Positions 1-8,891 of a stretch of 64,000 bases of DNA are shown piece by piece. Position 1 is the first letter of the stretch. Every line of letters starts with the position of its first letter. The position numbers and the translations under genes are program-made. Source of the DNA: Kitasatospora sp. NBC_01246 (GTDB lineage: Bacteria; Actinomycetota; Actinomycetes; Streptomycetales; Streptomycetaceae); NCBI RefSeq assembly GCF_036226505.1, contig NZ_CP108484.1:1-64000 (forward strand), written 5' to 3'. The notes under the pieces are model-generated. The model saw only the letters and a program-made list of their open reading frames with translations. It ran no database searches and was not told where the DNA came from.

Positions 1-88
1 AGGCAGCGCCTGGCGGCGCTGCAGCGGGCCTGACGGCCCGCCAGGGCCGGGGGGTGCCGGCTGCGCCGTCACCCTGCGTGGTTGCTGG

Positions 89-273
89 CCCGGGGCTGCG
101 CCCCGGGGGCCCGGCTGCGCCGGGCGGGGTGGGTGGGTGGCGGGGGCAATTCGCCTGCGGCGAATTGGCTTGCCCGGGGCGGCCCCTGGCGGGGCCTCAA
201 CTTGGTGGGTGATGGGCGTCAGGGCGGCACGGGCCTGCGGCCCGCCTTGGGGCCCGTTCCGGCCTGCGGCCGG
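89..273. repeat. cluster of hairpins with TGC/GCA triloops
   Basis: Five small perfect inverted repeats with the same loop lie in 185 bases: 89-107 (8-bp stem), 109-125 (7-bp stem), 147-167 (9-bp stem, AT-containing CAATTCGCC arm), 231-243 and 259-273. All have the loop TGC on the plus strand, which is a C-GCA-G triloop on the minus strand. GNA-type sheared-purine triloops are known from the foldback palindromes of Streptomyces telomeres. More GCC-TGC-GGC hairpins follow up to about 2500. The structure is seen directly; the link to telomeres is inference. Confidence 0.6.
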
Positions 274-275
274 GA

Positions 276-460
276 GCGTTGACGATGTGGCGTGAATCGC
301 CGTTATAGGGGCCTCCCCTGGCGGGGTGTCCGAGCAGCGTTGACGATGTGGCGCGAATTGCCGGTAGGAGGGCCATCCCTGACGGGACGGCGAATTCGTC
401 GGGCCTTCCGTTCACGATATCCCGCGAATTGTCGGTAGAGGGCCATCACCCGATATCGGC
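276..460 (+). promoter_or_regulatory. three tandem promoter-like repeats
   Basis: Three imperfect direct repeats start near 278, 339 and 410. Each has a TTGACG/TTCACG box, then about 19 bases containing a GCGAAT core, then TATAGG, TAGGAG or TAGAGG, and then a GGGCC block. They look like sigma70-type -35 and -10 boxes with a slightly long spacer, pointing right. No credible gene follows for more than 2 kb, so the product could be an untranslated RNA or nothing. The third copy is also flanked by an inverted pair of GATATC words. Confidence 0.4.
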
Positions 461-2685
461 CCCGGGGCGCAGCGGTGGGGCCCCGGTGCCTCTGCGGCCC
501 TGGGGCGGGGGTGCTGGGCGGTCCCTCGGGCGGCCTGCGGCCTCCGGGAAGGGGACGGGGCCGGACGGCGCCCTGGCGGGCTCCGCAGCGGGCCGGGAGC
601 GGCAGCAGGAGGGCGGGGCTGGCGCCTGCGGCCGGGACACGGCGGAGGGCCCAGGAGCAGCGGGCCGCAGGGGTGCTGGAGGACAGCGGGAGAAGGCACC
701 GGCGGCGGGTGCTGGTGGGCGGCGGGCGAAGGCAGGCCCCGGCATCGGCCGCGACGGCGGCGGGCACCAGGAGGCCGCCGAGCCACCCGCCGGGCACCAC
801 CGGCACCAGCGTCGGCCCGGCACCCGGCGGCTCGGTGACGGGCCCTCCCCGGGGCAGCGGCGGCGCGGTAGAGGAAGTAGTCGTACCACTCGACGGTGCC
901 AACCCCCGAGCGCGACAGCGGCCCCGCGCCCGTCCCCGGCGGGTGCGGCGGCGGCCACCACCGCAGCGCGGCGACAGCACCAGGCGGGTACGGCGCGGGC
1001 CTGCGGCAGGGCGCGGCGGGCACTGTCGGCCCGGCACCGAACCCACCCCCGGCGCCCACCACCACCCCCTTCGTGGACAGCACCGGCAACCCTCCGGCCT
1101 GCGGCAGGACGACGATGCAAAAGGTGTCGGCGACTCGGGGGTCGAGATGCAAGAGCTGTCAGGGACTCCACCCCCGGCCCCGGAAAGGCAGCACGGGAAG
1201 CAGCACCACACGGCCGGCGGGCGGGAGGCGACCCCGGTCCGGGGCGCAGCACCGCACCACCACCCAGCCCTCCAACAGCCACCCGTTCACACGCGGGCGG
1301 CCTGACGGCCGCGGCGGGTGCCGGCCTGACGGCCGCACCGGCGGAAGACCGGGCGCCGGGGCCCGGCGGCCCCGCAGCGGGCGGGTGACCGGGCCGGGCC
1401 TGCGGCACCGGCCAGGGTGGCAGGCGGCCCGTGGCGGTGGCCTGCGGCCCCCTGGCGGGGGCACAACGGACGTGGCCCGGGTGGGTGGTGCCGGGGGGCG
1501 CGGTGGCGGGGCGGGCCAGGCGATGGGGGCCGGGCCGGGCGGCCTACAGCCCCCAGGGACGATGGCACACCCCTGCGGGTGTCACCCCGCCCCGGGGTAC
1601 CTCCCCCGGGGTGCGCCCAGCACCGCAAGCCGGAGCCGGAGCCGGCGTTCCGGGAAGCAGCGGCAGGCAGGACGTCCCCCTCCCCCGGGGGCCGGGAACA
1701 GCCCGCCCCCGGGGCGGCCGGCTGGCACCGGGCCCGGAGCAGCAGAGCAGCGCGGCGCAGCGGGGCACGGGGCAGGCGACGGGCGGGGGCACCGGACACG
1801 GCGGCGGGCGGGCGGCGGGCGGGCACTTCCGGTACGGGGTGCGGGGCGAATCCAGCGACCGGTACGACGGCGAATCGAGGCAGCCCCGGGAAGGCACTCC
1901 ACAGGGGAAACCGGCAGTGCTCGCAGCAGTGAAAGCGGGCGTGATTCCGGCGCTGAATGCGGCGGCGGGCGGACCGGTTTCCGAAGGCCGAACACGACCG
2001 GGCCGGACCGTGAAACAGGCCAGGGAATCGCATGGATCGCCGGAGCCGTTCCGGCTGGTCGTTCCGGGAGGAAATCCGGGAAGTCGGAGCGGCGGAATCC
2101 TGGCGCGTTCCGGAGACCACCGGAGCGCGTCCGACAGGCGGAATGACCAGCATCGGAACTGGTGACACCGGCCGCTGCCTCGCACCGTGAATCACGGGAC
2201 AGCCGGAGACACCGCAGGCGGGCGCAGCACAGTCCGGTCCGGCAGCACGTGAGCGGAATTCACGAGCGGCACGGTGGAATTCAGGGCCGGTTTCCGGAAT
2301 CCGTACGACGCCAGGCGGGGCGGGGCCGGGTGGGCAGCGGCGCGGGGCGGGGCGGGGCGGGGCGCAGCCGGGCACCACCGCCTCCTGGTCCTCGCGCGGG
2401 CGGCCTGCGGCCGCGAAGGGGGTGCCGGCCTGGCGGCCGGACCGGTGGTGGTCGGGGGCCGGGGCCTGACGGCCCCGCAGCGGGCCAGTGAAGGGCCGCT
2501 GGCGGGGCGCGGGTTCCTGCGGCACCGGGGCGGTGGCGGCAGGGCCGTGGCAGGCGCAGGCGGTGGCCTACGGCCCCCGGGACCGGAACCACCCGACGGA
2601 CCGACCACACCAGCCCGCCGAACCCACCCTGACGGCCAGCAGCAGCCGCTGCACCCGCACCACACGGCGGCGACCCAGCCGGGAC

Positions 2686-2729
2686 GGCCGCCCCCACCGG
2701 CCGGGGCCACCCGGCCGGTGGGGGCGGCC
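2686..2729. repeat. 44-bp perfect palindrome, 20-bp stem
   Basis: The arms at 2686-2705 and 2710-2729 are perfect reverse complements separated by the four bases GCCA. This is far stronger than a usual terminator stem and has no T-run. It lies 86 bases past the stop of the leftward gene at 2816 and could fold in single-stranded DNA or in RNA. Confidence 0.8.
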
Positions 2730-2735
2730 CTGGTT

Positions 2736-2757
2736 GCACCCCCCTGTTCAGGGGTGC
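2736..2757 (-). terminator. terminator hairpin after GNAT-like gene
   Basis: GCACCCC and GGGGTGC arms flank an eight-base loop, about 58 bases beyond the leftward stop codon at 2816. Together with the large palindrome just beyond it, it would end leftward transcription. Confidence 0.55.
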
Positions 2758-2815
2758 CTGTTCCGACGTGCTTCCGGGGCGTGGGTGCGCCGATCTCCTT
2801 CCCGAGGCTGTCCGG

Positions 2816-3319
2816 CTAGCCTCGATCAACGTGTGGGCAGAGGGGTCCTTGCTCATAGCCGCCGGGAACGCCGCTGCCGACGCTCTCCCAGAAGGGCCGG
2901 GACACCGGGAAGTGCCCGCCGAGGGTGTGCCAGGTCAGGCCGGGGTGATCGGCGCGCAGCGCGATGAGGCCCGATGTGGCCAGGCCGCAGCGGCGGTACG
3001 GTTCGAAGGTGGCAGGGCTTTCCACCCACCCGATCCGGCAGCGTCGGCAGACCCGGTAGTCGACCGCGAAGATGTGCTCGCCGTGCAGCCAGGCCGCGCG
3101 CGTGCGCCACCCGGTCCGTTCCGAGGCCACCGTGTCCTGCCAGGGCGAGCCCAGGTCCCGGACAACCGGCCGGCTCCGATTCACGCGCCAGCGCCCGCGC
3201 GACAGACGGCGTACCAGCGGAATCCACCAGTCGTTGCCGATCTCGCGTCTGACCTCTGCGGCCTGCCCGGCCAGCCGTACCCCGTCCGTGTGTGCCCGAG
3301 TCGCCATGCCCACCACCAT
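2816..3319 (-). CDS. GNAT-like acetyltransferase-fold protein
   Basis: This is an open frame of about 167 residues. The upstream extension of the frame is low-complexity Gly/Pro/Arg sequence, so I start at ATG 3319 or 3307, each behind a GGTGGGC purine stretch. The N-terminal half has a DWWIPLVRRL segment. The middle has CRRC (a two-cysteine knuckle) followed by IGWVE. The C-terminal third reads like the tail of a GNAT domain: YRRCGLATSGL, then LRADHPGLTWHT, then FWESVG. Streptomyces carries many such GNAT-like proteins, often on plasmids and arms, with unknown substrates. Acetyl transfer is inferred from the family; the acetyl-CoA loop is weak. It is isolated, with the nearest promoter-like repeat about 420 bases upstream. 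Confidence 0.6.
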   Translation of the reverse strand: MVVGMATRAHTDGVRLAGQAAEVRREIGNDWWIPLVRRLSRGRWRVNRSRPVVRDLGSPWQDTVASERTGWRTRAAWLHGEHIFAVDYRVCRRCRIGWVESPATFEPYRRCGLATSGLIALRADHPGLTWHTLGGHFPVSRPFWESVGSGVPGGYEQGPLCPHVDRG

Positions 3320-3629
3320 GCCCACCAAGACGGACACGAACACGACACCCGGGTCGGCCCGCCTCACCCCCGCCGGGAGCCCTCCGAACGCCGCTGCCCC
3401 CCGGCGCGCAGGGCCCGCAGGTCCCACCCCACACCCGGGCAAGCGAAGACAGCAGGTCGCCACGACGGGAGCAGCCGCGGCGACGGCGCCCAGGGCGAGA
3501 CGGGAACAGCGCGGGCCCGGCAGGGGGCTGGCGGCGGGCGGGGACCGGCCCGGGAACGGCGACCAGGAGCAGCCGCTCGACACCGGCACGGCGCAGCAAC
3601 GGGCGGGGCATGGCGGCGGCCGGCGGGCC

Positions 3630-3665
3630 AGCGGGCCAGCGGGCCAGCGGGCCAGCGGGCCGGGC
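3630..3665. repeat. GGGCCAGC tandem repeat
   Basis: An 8-base unit, GGGCCAGC, is repeated in tandem about four times. In the minus-strand frame it encodes a short repeated peptide. It is a simple slippage-type repeat in non-coding DNA. Confidence 0.7.
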
Positions 3666-3727
3666 AGGGAGCAGCCGAGCCCCGGCGGACCGGCACGATC
3701 GATGCAACACAGCGGCGCAACACGCCC

Positions 3728-3842
3728 GCCCCCGCCGACGGCCACATAAACCCTGGTCAGACCCGAAACACAGCCCCGCGTCACACCCCGACGCAACACC
3801 ACGTTGCACCCGCCACCAGGCCACCGAACACCACCAGCAGAA
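3728..3842 (-). repeat. promoter-like repeat, copy 1
   Basis: About 110 bases match 4403-4524 imperfectly but along the whole length. Read on the minus strand it has GTGTTGCGTC, then a GCGTC/GACGC inverted pair, GGGTCTGACCAG, then a TTTATGTGGCC block. It lies about 420 bases upstream of the GNAT-like gene and points at it. An operator/promoter cassette shared by two genes is the simplest reading. Confidence 0.5.
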
Positions 3843-4039
3843 GGCCGGGGCGGACCAGCCGACGCAACCGCACCAGGCACAGCCGCAGCGGGCCCCGGCA
3901 GGGGGGCCGACCACCGGCGAGCGGCGACCAGGACGGCAAGGCACAGCGGGCCGGGCGGGCCGGGACGGCCTGCGTGAGGGCCGCTGCCGGTGCCCGGCGA
4001 GGGCCGTCAGGCCTCCGCCGCTGGGTGATTGCCGCGCAA

Positions 4040-4291
4040 TCACCCAGCCATCAGCTCCGACCGCCGACGAGCCGGACACAGCAACACCGGACCCGCAAGC
4101 GACGACCAGACGCAGCGGCACCGGGCCGGCAGCGGCTCATACAGGACGTCCCTGATCGCCCCGTCGACCGCCCGGGTCGAGGTGGTCAGCATGTGCTCGC
4201 CGTCGAACACCAGCTCACCATCCGCGGCGCGGACCAGGACCACCAGCAGCTCCTGCGCGTGCCGTACAAATCGTCGCCCCGTACCCGCCAC
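4040..4291 (-). CDS. possible small hypothetical protein
   Basis: This is a weakly supported frame of about 83 residues from GTG 4291. The middle looks protein-like: QELLVVLVRAADGELVF, then DGEHMLTTSTRAVDGAI and RDVLYEPL. Both ends look random. It sits just downstream of the second promoter-like repeat, as the GNAT-like gene sits downstream of the first. I do not recognise the family. It may be a remnant. Confidence 0.3.
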   Translation of the reverse strand: MAGTGRRFVRHAQELLVVLVRAADGELVFDGEHMLTTSTRAVDGAIRDVLYEPLPARCRCVWSSLAGPVLLCPARRRSELMAG

Positions 4292-4402
4292 GCGACCCCG
4301 GCAGCGGCCGCCAGGCAGCGGCGGCCAGGCGCAGCAAACCGGCGCCGGGCCGGGAGCCGGGGCCCGGCAGCGACCGCCAGGCACGGCAGGACCGCTACTC
4401 CT

Positions 4403-4524
4403 CCCCGCCCCCGGAAGCGGTCACATAACAGCTGGTCAGACCCGTAACACGGCCCCGTGTCGCACCCCTGACGCAACACCGTGTCGCACCCGCCATCAGT
4501 GCGCCGAGCCACCACCACGAGAAA
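4403..4524 (-). repeat. promoter-like repeat, copy 2
   Basis: This is the second copy of the element at 3728-3842. The conserved blocks are ACGCAACACC, TGGTCAGACCCG and a CACATAA box on the plus strand. Its downstream side on the minus strand leads into the possible small gene at 4040-4291. Confidence 0.5.
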
Positions 4525-4796
4525 GCCCGCAGGTGCGCTACCCGCTCCCGGACCCCGGGAGCAGCACGACGACCAGGCGCAGCCGCCCGGGGGCCGGGAG
4601 CAGCGGCCGGGGGCCGGAGCCGGAGCGGCAGACAGGCCGAACGCACTCGGCGGTGGGGAGCAGCCCGGCCACCACCACCCCGAACAGACGCGGCCGCCGG
4701 GGACGGCGGCGGGACCGGGGCACGGCGGCCGGAGGCGACGGCAGCCAGGAGCGGCCGGCCAGGGGTCGGCGCTCGTCTCGGCCTTGGGTCAGCCGG

Positions 4797-5717
4797 TCAC
4801 ACGTCCTCCAGGTAGAGCCATTCGATCGGGTCCCAGGTGAAGTCTTCCGGCGGATCGTCGAGAACGACCTCGTCGGTGAAGTCGTCGCCCAGCTCGTAAA
4901 GCTCTTCGTCGACGAGTTCAAGGCCGCAGGCGGAGCAGTCGAAGATGTAAGGCGAGATGAAGACGACGACGGCCTTGGGCCCGGCCACACCGCGGAGGGA
5001 GCCGAGGTTGAGGTCGCCCGTCAACCAGCCATCCGAGCTGCAGGCAGGGCAGGTCCTGAGCACGCTGTGCTCATTGGCGAGCGTCGTGCCCTGCTGCGTG
5101 ACCGCAGCCAGTACGAGTGCTCGCTCCCTCTCATTCAGGTGCCCGTAGCGTTCCTCGAAGGCGGCCCTTGCTCTGGCCAGCCTGCCTTCCAGGCGGATAC
5201 GGGTGGCTTCGACGCGCTCCTCGATCAGCCGGTCGTGCAGCGGCCGGTAGCTGCCCCAGTAGCGATCCGCATCTATCTTTAGCTCGGTAAGCAGCGGGTC
5301 GATCAGCCGAAGGCATGTGGTGAAAACCAACTGCACCTCGGCAACGTCATAGACACCACTGTGGGCAACTCCGTTGCGTGCGTTCGCGACGGGTCCGAGC
5401 GCCTGCTTGGCGACCGGCATTTGGGTGCGGAGGATCTTGTGCACCCGGTCGTGAGCGTCGACCAGTCCGATGGTCTTCGCCCGGCTGGCGGGGACAGACG
5501 CGTGCGTGCCATGACCGGTGGCATGGAGAAGCGAGTCAAAGTCCCGCTCGGCGATCAGCGCCGGGTGGAGCGAGGCCAGGTAGGCCTTGAGCATGTGCTC
5601 AGCGGCGATCCCAGCATGGTGAACGGCGAAGTCATGCGACTCCGGTCCCTGCGCAAACGCCGTCAGTGCGGCCGTCATCCACCGCTGGGATGAGAGCTGG
5701 AGTTGGTCAGAGTGCAT
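4797..5717 (-). CDS. HEPN-like domain and zinc-ribbon protein
   Basis: The protein has 306 residues from ATG 5717; the longer frame upstream is arginine-rich and unlikely. Residues 28-125 are helical with FAVHHAGIAAEHMLKAYLAS and end in RNGVAH at 114-119. That is the R-N-x3-H arrangement of HEPN ribonuclease domains. A charged helical linker follows (about 145-210). The C-terminal part has two CxxC knuckles (C223/C226 and C261/C264) that should bind one zinc, then a very acidic tail. HEPN proteins are common RNA-cutting effectors in defence and toxin-antitoxin systems, but some are inactive scaffolds. No partner gene is next to it. The function is inferred from motifs only. Confidence 0.75.
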   Translation of the reverse strand: MHSDQLQLSSQRWMTAALTAFAQGPESHDFAVHHAGIAAEHMLKAYLASLHPALIAERDFDSLLHATGHGTHASVPASRAKTIGLVDAHDRVHKILRTQMPVAKQALGPVANARNGVAHSGVYDVAEVQLVFTTCLRLIDPLLTELKIDADRYWGSYRPLHDRLIEERVEATRIRLEGRLARARAAFEERYGHLNERERALVLAAVTQQGTTLANEHSVLRTCPACSSDGWLTGDLNLGSLRGVAGPKAVVVFISPYIFDCSACGLELVDEELYELGDDFTDEVVLDDPPEDFTWDPIEWLYLEDV

Positions 5718-7152
5718 GGGCTGGACCCTATGGCGGGAGGACGGGGGCGCGACACGGAATTCTCGTCTTCGGTATCCCGCGGCCGCGCTTGACGAAGCCG
5801 CAGTCGGCGACCGCCTGACCTCCGCCCGAGCGGCACGGAGCAGCCCCGCGACGCCGGTCTGCACGCCGGACAGGAGACCCCCGCTCGCGCGGGTGCTCGC
5901 CCAGCTTCACCCTCTGGCCCCAGAGGGGCAGCACGGGGAGCAGCCGGACCACCAGCCACCCGGAACGGCCGCGCGCCCCGAACGGCGACCTCCGCCGCCC
6001 CCGCGCCGGGGATGGCTGCGAGCCGGGCACGGCCGCCGCCCGAACCACACCGCTCCCCGCCCCCGAACTCCCGGCGAACTCCCGCATGAATTAACCACCC
6101 GCCAAAGCAGCCCGAGCAACGAAATTCCGGCTGAATACGAGAGGAAAGCCAGAGCCGAAAACCGGCGGCATTTCCGAGGCGCCGTCAATTCGCCGGAGCA
6201 CCCCACAGCGGCCCCGGTCCCCAGACCGCCCGCCGAACCCCGGCCGGCCGGGGCGGTGACCACACGCCGTCGCCGAACCCGGCATACCCCGGAGTGCCGC
6301 CAGACCGCCTGACAGGGGTCGGCCGCACGCCCAGATTGGTCTACCAGAAGGCCCTACCCGCGCCAGAAATCCGACAAGGTCACACACCGGGACCCGAACC
6401 GGAACCCAGCCGAGGGCGGAGCAGAGCGGCCCGTCACGAAACCCCCAGCACCCCGAACGACAGACATCCGGGGGACAGGACAGCCCAGGCAGCCAAGGGC
6501 GGCCGGGACGGCAAGCAAGGGCGCCGGACAGGCGACCAGACGGGCCGGGCAGGCGACCGGCATGCCGGGGTGGACTACCCGAGCGGCAACGCCCGGCGGG
6601 GCAGTCCACCCCGGCACCGGTCAGCAGGCCAGACCCAGCCGGACGGGTGGACCACCCCCACCCAAACCAGAGCACCATCACTGCAGGTAGCAGCCCCCGT
6701 CCACGTCCATCGCGGACTTGATCGCCCAACGGCGCGCCGTGCGGCACCTGCCGGAACAGGTCAACCTCGGCCGGCCGCCACGGCGGCCCACTCCAGTCGG
6801 GACGGGCAGGCGGGAGTTTCGTCACCAACAGCCGGTCCCGCAACCACCTCACCACCCGCCTCCGGCAGCAACCGGCAGCCAGGCAGCAGGTGGGCCGGGC
6901 AGGCGGGGGCGCGGTTCAGGGAGCAGGCGGCTGATCGGCCCGCGCTGCTTGCTGCCTCCGCAAGCGCAACGCCTTCGCGGTCTTCGCGGCCAGTCGCGGG
7001 TCGTCGAGGACTCGGGCGATGACGGCTTCGTCGCTCATCTCCCCGTGCTGGGAGGGCAGCGGCGGGCGGGACGGGGCCGTCGCCATAGGGGTCCGCTTCT
7101 CCCTCTAGGCTGATGTCCCGTCATAGAGGCGGATTGGCAAGGAAGGCGGCAT
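5718..7152. other. long intergenic region
   Basis: No frame here is convincing. About 6085-6190 is clearly lower in GC than its surroundings and could hold a promoter. A stretch near 6690-6850, read leftward, has a protein-like piece (PDWSGPPWRP and PHGAPLGDQV) that may be a gene remnant. An inverted repeat CCTCTA/TAGAGG at 7102-7129 sits just upstream of the HNH gene and could be its operator. Confidence 0.5.
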
Positions 7153-7995
7153 GTGATGGCGGGTCGGTTGAGGAAGGACGGCACAGCGCGGAATCGGCGG
7201 GACCCCCACGACCAGGTCGTACGCCAGCTGCTCGTGTTCAGCGGCAACGAGTGCGCGTGGGAGGACTGCAAGGTACGGCTCGTCACCGCCGAGAACGGTT
7301 GGATCGGCGAGATCGCCCACATCATCGGCGCCGAGCCTACAAGCGCTCGGCACGAGGACTGGGATGGCAAGGACCTCGATGACCTCCGGGCCCACAACAA
7401 CCTGATCTTGCTCTGCAAGAACCACGCCAAGAACATCGACGACAAGTCCTCGCGCGGCGAGTTCACTTCGGAGTTCCTCCGGGGCATGAAGGAGCGCCAC
7501 GAAGCCCCCTACCGCCACAGCGTGCAGCAGATGGAGGCGGCATACCGCGACGTCACCAAGGACAACACGGTCGCCTACGCAACCACCCTGCGCCGCTTTC
7601 ACGACTGGGAGAACCTGGGGCTGACCCCAGAAGAGGAAGCACAGAGCATCAGCGCGTTCAACCGCCTCGCGACGGCTGTGGGCACGCTGACCCTGCCGGC
7701 ACGTCAGGTCCTGGCCTTGGTCGCCGGGTTGGAGGAGCCCCCCGACTTCCAGCTCGTCATGCGGCGGTTGCAGATCAGGCAGCACGAGCTGGTCAGCGTC
7801 TGCGACGAGTTGAAGCGGGCCGACGTCGCGGAGTTGTGGGTGCCGGAGGACGGGGATCCCGCCGTGATCAGCCTGCGCGGGGGCCAGCTCGATGACGTGT
7901 CGGAGTACTGGGACGAGCTGCGGGGGTTCTGTGCTGACGAGGCCATCGATCTTGAGGACATCTTGATCCGCCTCGACTTCTCCCTATTGGACTGA
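7153..7995 (+). CDS. HNH endonuclease-domain protein
   Basis: The protein has 280 residues. It starts at GTG 7153 or ATG 7156, both well placed behind AAGGAAGG at 7139-7146. The N-terminal third is an HNH nuclease: a CxxxxC pair at C34/C39, the EIAHI core with H56, the DDLRAHNNLILLCKNH segment with N83, C88 and H91, then KNID. The remaining 180 residues are helical and winged-helix-like, with LTLPARQVLALVAGL and LQIRQHELVSVCDELKRADV. That part may bind nucleic acid. HNH proteins of this layout cut DNA and are often phage-defence or restriction effectors. It stands alone in its orientation, so the target and partner are unknown. Confidence 0.8.
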   Translation: MMAGRLRKDGTARNRRDPHDQVVRQLLVFSGNECAWEDCKVRLVTAENGWIGEIAHIIGAEPTSARHEDWDGKDLDDLRAHNNLILLCKNHAKNIDDKSSRGEFTSEFLRGMKERHEAPYRHSVQQMEAAYRDVTKDNTVAYATTLRRFHDWENLGLTPEEEAQSISAFNRLATAVGTLTLPARQVLALVAGLEEPPDFQLVMRRLQIRQHELVSVCDELKRADVAELWVPEDGDPAVISLRGGQLDDVSEYWDELRGFCADEAIDLEDILIRLDFSLLD

Positions 7996-8046
7996 GGCGC
8001 CGAACCGGCTGCCTGGGCACACGGCGGTAGCACTGGTGGTACCGGC

Positions 8047-8658
8047 TTGGCCCTCGGGCGGGGGCCACCGGACCAGCAGGACAGGTCAGCAGCCACCGGC
8101 TGGACATGGCGGCGGGCGCTGGAGGAGATCGACCCGTTCTGGTGCCCGGTGTGGCCGGTCACCTGGCAGCGCACCTACGCGGTCGCCCGGCTGTGGTGGC
8201 TCGACTCCGACGGCCGCGTCGACTGGGCGCGGCTGCCGGTGGACACGGTGTTCGAGGGTGAGCAGCTCGGCCGCTGGGTACGGGCGCAGCGGGCCGGCTG
8301 GCCGGGCCTGGAGGCCGATCAGCGGGGCCTGCTGGCGGCGATCGGGATCGAGGAGGACCAGGAGTTGGTGGCTGCGAAGGCCGCGGCCGAGGCGAAGCCG
8401 ACCGTGTCCCGCGGCGACCGGTTCGCCCAGGGCCTGGCGGCGATCGCCCAGTTCGTGGAGCGGGAGCGGCATCCCCGGGTCCCCCGTCCGCACAAGGAGC
8501 CAGTAGAGGCCATGGAGGCCGGCCCCGACGGTGAGGAGCAGGCGGTCGTGTCGCACTTCGCCCTGGGCACCTGGCTCAACACCCAGAAAGCCCGCCGGGC
8601 CAAGCTCACCCCGGGCCAGCTCGCCCAACTCGCCGAACACGGCGTCGAGTGGGCGTAG
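8047..8658 (+). pseudogene. tail fragment of helicase with HA domains
   Basis: About 200 codons correspond to the C-terminal part of a DEAD/DEAH helicase with helicase-associated domains. Visible pieces are ALEEIDPFWCP, WQRTYAVARLWW, a second unit around RFAQGLAAIAQFVERERHPRVPR, and the end ALGTWLNTQKARRAKLTPGQ followed by LAQLAEHGVEWA. There is no helicase core, Walker A or DEAH box upstream, and the preceding sequence is not coding. The full-length relative in this window is the leftward gene at 45037-47412. This is a truncated relic. Its last 170 bases recur at 10046-10219. Confidence 0.7.
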
Positions 8659-8875
8659 CGGGCGGCGGTGGGATTCCCGGGACACTCACGTGATTCCCGT
8701 ACACCGACGAGGTCGGCAGGTCAGGGCCGGTCGGGCCTCCCTCGTAGACGGAGGCCCGACCGGGAACACCGGCTCGACGCGCCTCAGCGGACGAACCAGA
8801 CGATTCCCGCCGGACTCACGAGATGCGCCGGTCAGGGGCCATTCAAGCCCCGGCGCAGCGGCAGGAACTCACACT
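8487..8875 (+). repeat. helicase-tail/hairpin repeat, copy 1
   Basis: This is the first of three copies (see 10046-10431 and 10432-10655). Each contains the end of the helicase-associated frame (GVEWA or GMEWA, then TAG), a GGGATTCCC word, the CACCGACGA-GTCGGCAGG segment, a strong hairpin and a GGAACTCAC-type end. Copy 1 lies left of the lectin gene and copies 2 and 3 right of it. Confidence 0.85.
8727..8763 (+). terminator. 14-bp stem hairpin after helicase tail
   Basis: The arms CCGGTCGGGCCTCC and GGAGGCCCGACCGG are perfect complements around a nine-base loop. It lies 69 bases after the TAG that ends the helicase fragment, so it is probably the original terminator. It is kept in the other two copies with one mismatch (10288-10323) and with a G-U wobble plus extra pairs (10533-10565). 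Confidence 0.7.
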
Positions 8876-8891
8876 GGGGACCGAGGGCGGA

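Larger units (their letters stand above)
1..2815. other. gene-free, palindrome-rich GC tract
   Basis: No open frame here looks like a real protein. The long frames are made of Gly, Pro, Arg and Ala in every phase and overlap on both strands. What the tract holds is short inverted repeats, three promoter-like direct repeats (276-460) and a 44-bp palindrome (2686-2729). GC falls somewhat between about 1840 and 2290, where GGAAT and ATTCC words recur, but no gene appears there. The tract resembles subterminal DNA of linear actinomycete replicons. I do not see an actual telomere end at base 1. Confidence 0.7.

Noticed and set aside
1-60. True telomere end at base 1
   Set aside because: Hairpins are present, but the archetypal Streptomyces telomere start is not seen and the window edge is arbitrary.
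348-2146. Overlapping long frames in the left tract
   Set aside because: All are low-complexity Gly/Pro/Arg/Ala sequences in every phase on both strands, as expected from over 75% GC.
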